5,441 nucleotides of DNA from an uncultured Neomegalonema sp. (GTDB lineage: Bacteria; Pseudomonadota; Alphaproteobacteria; Rhodobacterales; Rhodobacteraceae), in NCBI GenBank assembly GCA_937944035.1, contig CALDZQ010000289.1, forward strand, positions 1 to 5,441, written 5' to 3'. Under the pieces are notes generated by a model. That model was not told the DNA's origin and did no database searches. It worked only from the letters and a program-made list of their open reading frames with translations. Of the stretch, positions 4,101 through 5,441 are shown piece after piece (the stretch's first letter is position 1; each line of letters opens with the position of its first letter). The position numbers and the translations under genes are program-made.

Positions 4101-5441
4101 CTACTCTGCCGCCTTGCGCAGCGGATCACCGTACCATTGCGCGATCGAGCCGTCGCCGTCCTTGGGTTTGACCCCCGCCATCACATTGTCCGACAGGTCC
4201 GCGCCCCCTTTCACAAAGTTCAGCGGCACATCCCAGTCAAAGTTACGATACACCGCCGCCAAATGCGCGAAGGGCGGGGCTTGGGCGAACAGCTGGAATG
4301 TCAGGCGATGCCCCGCATAGTCCGAGTTCAGCAAATCCCGCGCATAGGCCAGCAGCTTACGCCGGTCCTCGGCCACCCAATTCTCGTTGATGGAGTAATA
4401 TTTATCCATCCACGGCTTCGTCTCCGGCGATTCAAAAGTCGCCACATTCGGCGTCACACAAATCTGCCCGCCGACCAGCTCCCGCGCGAGGTGCATCATC
4501 GTCGGCAGATTCGTCATCGCATGAACCCGTCCCGTCATCAGCAGCGACTGGTTCGGCATCATCAGCCCCGCAGGCGAGCGCTCGCCCAACGCGATGGCCG
4601 CTGTGAGATGGGCGTTGATCCCCTCGCGCCACGTCGCCAGCGTCGCCAGCTTCTCCTGCACAGCCGGTTGTTTCTCCAGCCCCGTCTGGCGGGCATTGAA
4701 CAGCGCCGCCCCGATCATCTGATCCGCCGTCTTCAACGTCCGCTGCACAAACGCGAAGGCCGAATAGCGGTGCAGGGTCGCCCGGATAAACGTCGCCGCC
4801 TTGGTGTGGCGGTAGAACAGAACATTCTCCCACGGAATCAAGACGTTGTCGAAAATGACAATCGTATCGACCTCGTCAAACTTGTTCGACAGCGGATAAT
4901 CGCGATGGTCGGCACGCGGACATCCCCCCCGCGCCCCCGCAAACCCGCCGCGACAGATAAACTTCAGCCCCGGCGAGTTGAAATCGCAGATAAAGCCGAC
5001 CGCATAATCCGACAGTGCCTCATTGCCCCAGTTCGCAATCGTCGGCTTGGTGAAGGCTTGGTTCGCATAGGCGGCGGCGGTCTCGAATTTCGCCCCGCGC
5101 ACCACGATCCCCGCATCCGTCTCCTTGACCACATGCAACAGCATATCAGGGTCTTGATCCTGCGGCGCAAGGCTGCGGTCGCCTTTCGGATCGGTATTGG
5201 CCGAGACGTGGAACGGATCGTCCCTGATCGCCTGATGGATATGGTTCTCGATGTTCTTGGCCCATTGCGGATCAATCTCCGCGAGGATGTCTTGGCCGTC
5301 ATACAGCGACCACATCTCCCCCACCGTCTCGTCCCCGACGCGCGTGACGACCCCGCCCACATCCTCAAGCACGGTATCGGTGGCACGGCGCTTGGCCCAC
5401 CAGTCCTCTTGTGTGTAGGGCAGCGTGTTGCCGATGGCGTT
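4101..5441 (-). CDS. 4-hydroxyphenylacetate 3-hydroxylase family flavin-dependent monooxygenase (5' end outside window)
   Basis: 446 C-terminal residues of a HpaB/PvcC-family enzyme; family members are usually about 480-520 residues, so perhaps 40-70 N-terminal residues lie off the right edge. The frame is open through 5441, beginning NAIGNTLPYTQEDWWAKRR. These enzymes use reduced FAD from a separate reductase (HpaC type) to hydroxylate phenols ortho to the OH group. Visible signatures, numbered from the window edge: DPKGDRS at 84-90, KFDEVDTIVIFDNVLIPWENV at 187 onward, the helical SLLMTGRVHAMTNLP and GGQICVTPN blocks (about 299-332), and KYYSINENWVAEDRRKL near 347-363. I see no Cys/His cluster arrangement like that of 4-hydroxybutyryl-CoA dehydratase. 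The reductase partner is not in the window, and the exact phenolic substrate cannot be stated; hence no gene symbol. Confidence 0.92.
   Translation of the reverse strand, partial: NAIGNTLPYTQEDWWAKRRATDTVLEDVGGVVTRVGDETVGEMWSLYDGQDILAEIDPQWAKNIENHIHQAIRDDPFHVSANTDPKGDRSLAPQDQDPDMLLHVVKETDAGIVVRGAKFETAAAYANQAFTKPTIANWGNEALSDYAVGFICDFNSPGLKFICRGGFAGARGGCPRADHRDYPLSNKFDEVDTIVIFDNVLIPWENVLFYRHTKAATFIRATLHRYSAFAFVQRTLKTADQMIGAALFNARQTGLEKQPAVQEKLATLATWREGINAHLTAAIALGERSPAGLMMPNQSLLMTGRVHAMTNLPTMMHLARELVGGQICVTPNVATFESPETKPWMDKYYSINENWVAEDRRKLLAYARDLLNSDYAGHRLTFQLFAQAPPFAHLAAVYRNFDWDVPLNFVKGGADLSDNVMAGVKPKDGDGSIAQWYGDPLRKAAE

Noticed and set aside
4432..4833. Second minus-strand frame of 133 codons inside the hydroxylase
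   Set aside because: It overlaps conserved HpaB-family sequence in another frame, and its Asp/Gly/Ala-rich product has no recognisable motif.
5370..5372. GTG at 5372 as the start of the hydroxylase
   Set aside because: The frame stays open to the window edge with family-like sequence (TQEDWWAKRR), so the true start is outside.
4101..5441. 4-hydroxybutyryl-CoA dehydratase as the identity of the minus-strand oxygenase
   Set aside because: That related enzyme needs three cysteines and a histidine for its 4Fe-4S cluster; the visible cysteines do not show that arrangement, whereas HpaB-type blocks are present.

Overview
The window looks like chromosomal DNA from an alphaproteobacterium, most likely a member of the Rhodobacteraceae. 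The reasons are high GC coding sequence, a long 97-residue L28 of the alphaproteobacterial type, an EipB/DUF1849 envelope protein (a family largely confined to Alphaproteobacteria), and a VPxPA-type C-terminal sorting signal of the kind common in marine rhodobacters. This assignment is inference from gene content; no rRNA or tRNA is present to confirm it.

Layout, left to right. (1) A minus-strand pair, ridA-like then a glycerophosphodiester phosphodiesterase, share one base in a TGATG stop/start overlap; the phosphodiesterase runs off the left edge. (2) A divergent intergenic region of about 200 bases carries a good sigma70 promoter for eipB, which encodes a periplasmic envelope-integrity protein with its two characteristic cysteines. 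(3) rpmB (ribosomal protein L28) has its own TTGACG/TAAAAG promoter, a leader hairpin, and a clear intrinsic terminator. (4) A MAPEG-family four-helix membrane protein follows. (5) A gene-poor stretch of 375 bases (3019-3393) is rich in inverted repeats. (6) Next is a secreted protein with signal peptide, Gly-rich linker and VPVPA C-terminal anchor/sorting signal. (7) A strong, probably bidirectional terminator separates it from a convergent flavin-dependent 4-hydroxyphenylacetate 3-hydroxylase-family gene, which runs off the right edge.

The protein-coding genes are mostly core or housekeeping and belong to well-known families. I see no mobile element, CRISPR array, tRNA or defence system. 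Functionally the window is a set of short independent transcription units: metabolite repair and phospholipid head-group turnover, envelope integrity, translation, membrane detoxification, surface export and aromatic hydroxylation.

The part not explained by ordinary annotation is the 3019-3393 intergenic region. Read on the minus strand it holds, in the right order, a plausible promoter, a GGAGAGG ribosome-binding site, a 42-codon open frame, several hairpins and a 13-bp terminator stem followed by six T residues. This could be a small unannotated gene or a structured small RNA. Its promoter would overlap a sigma54-like promoter for the rightward secreted protein. It is a hypothesis built from sequence signals only.
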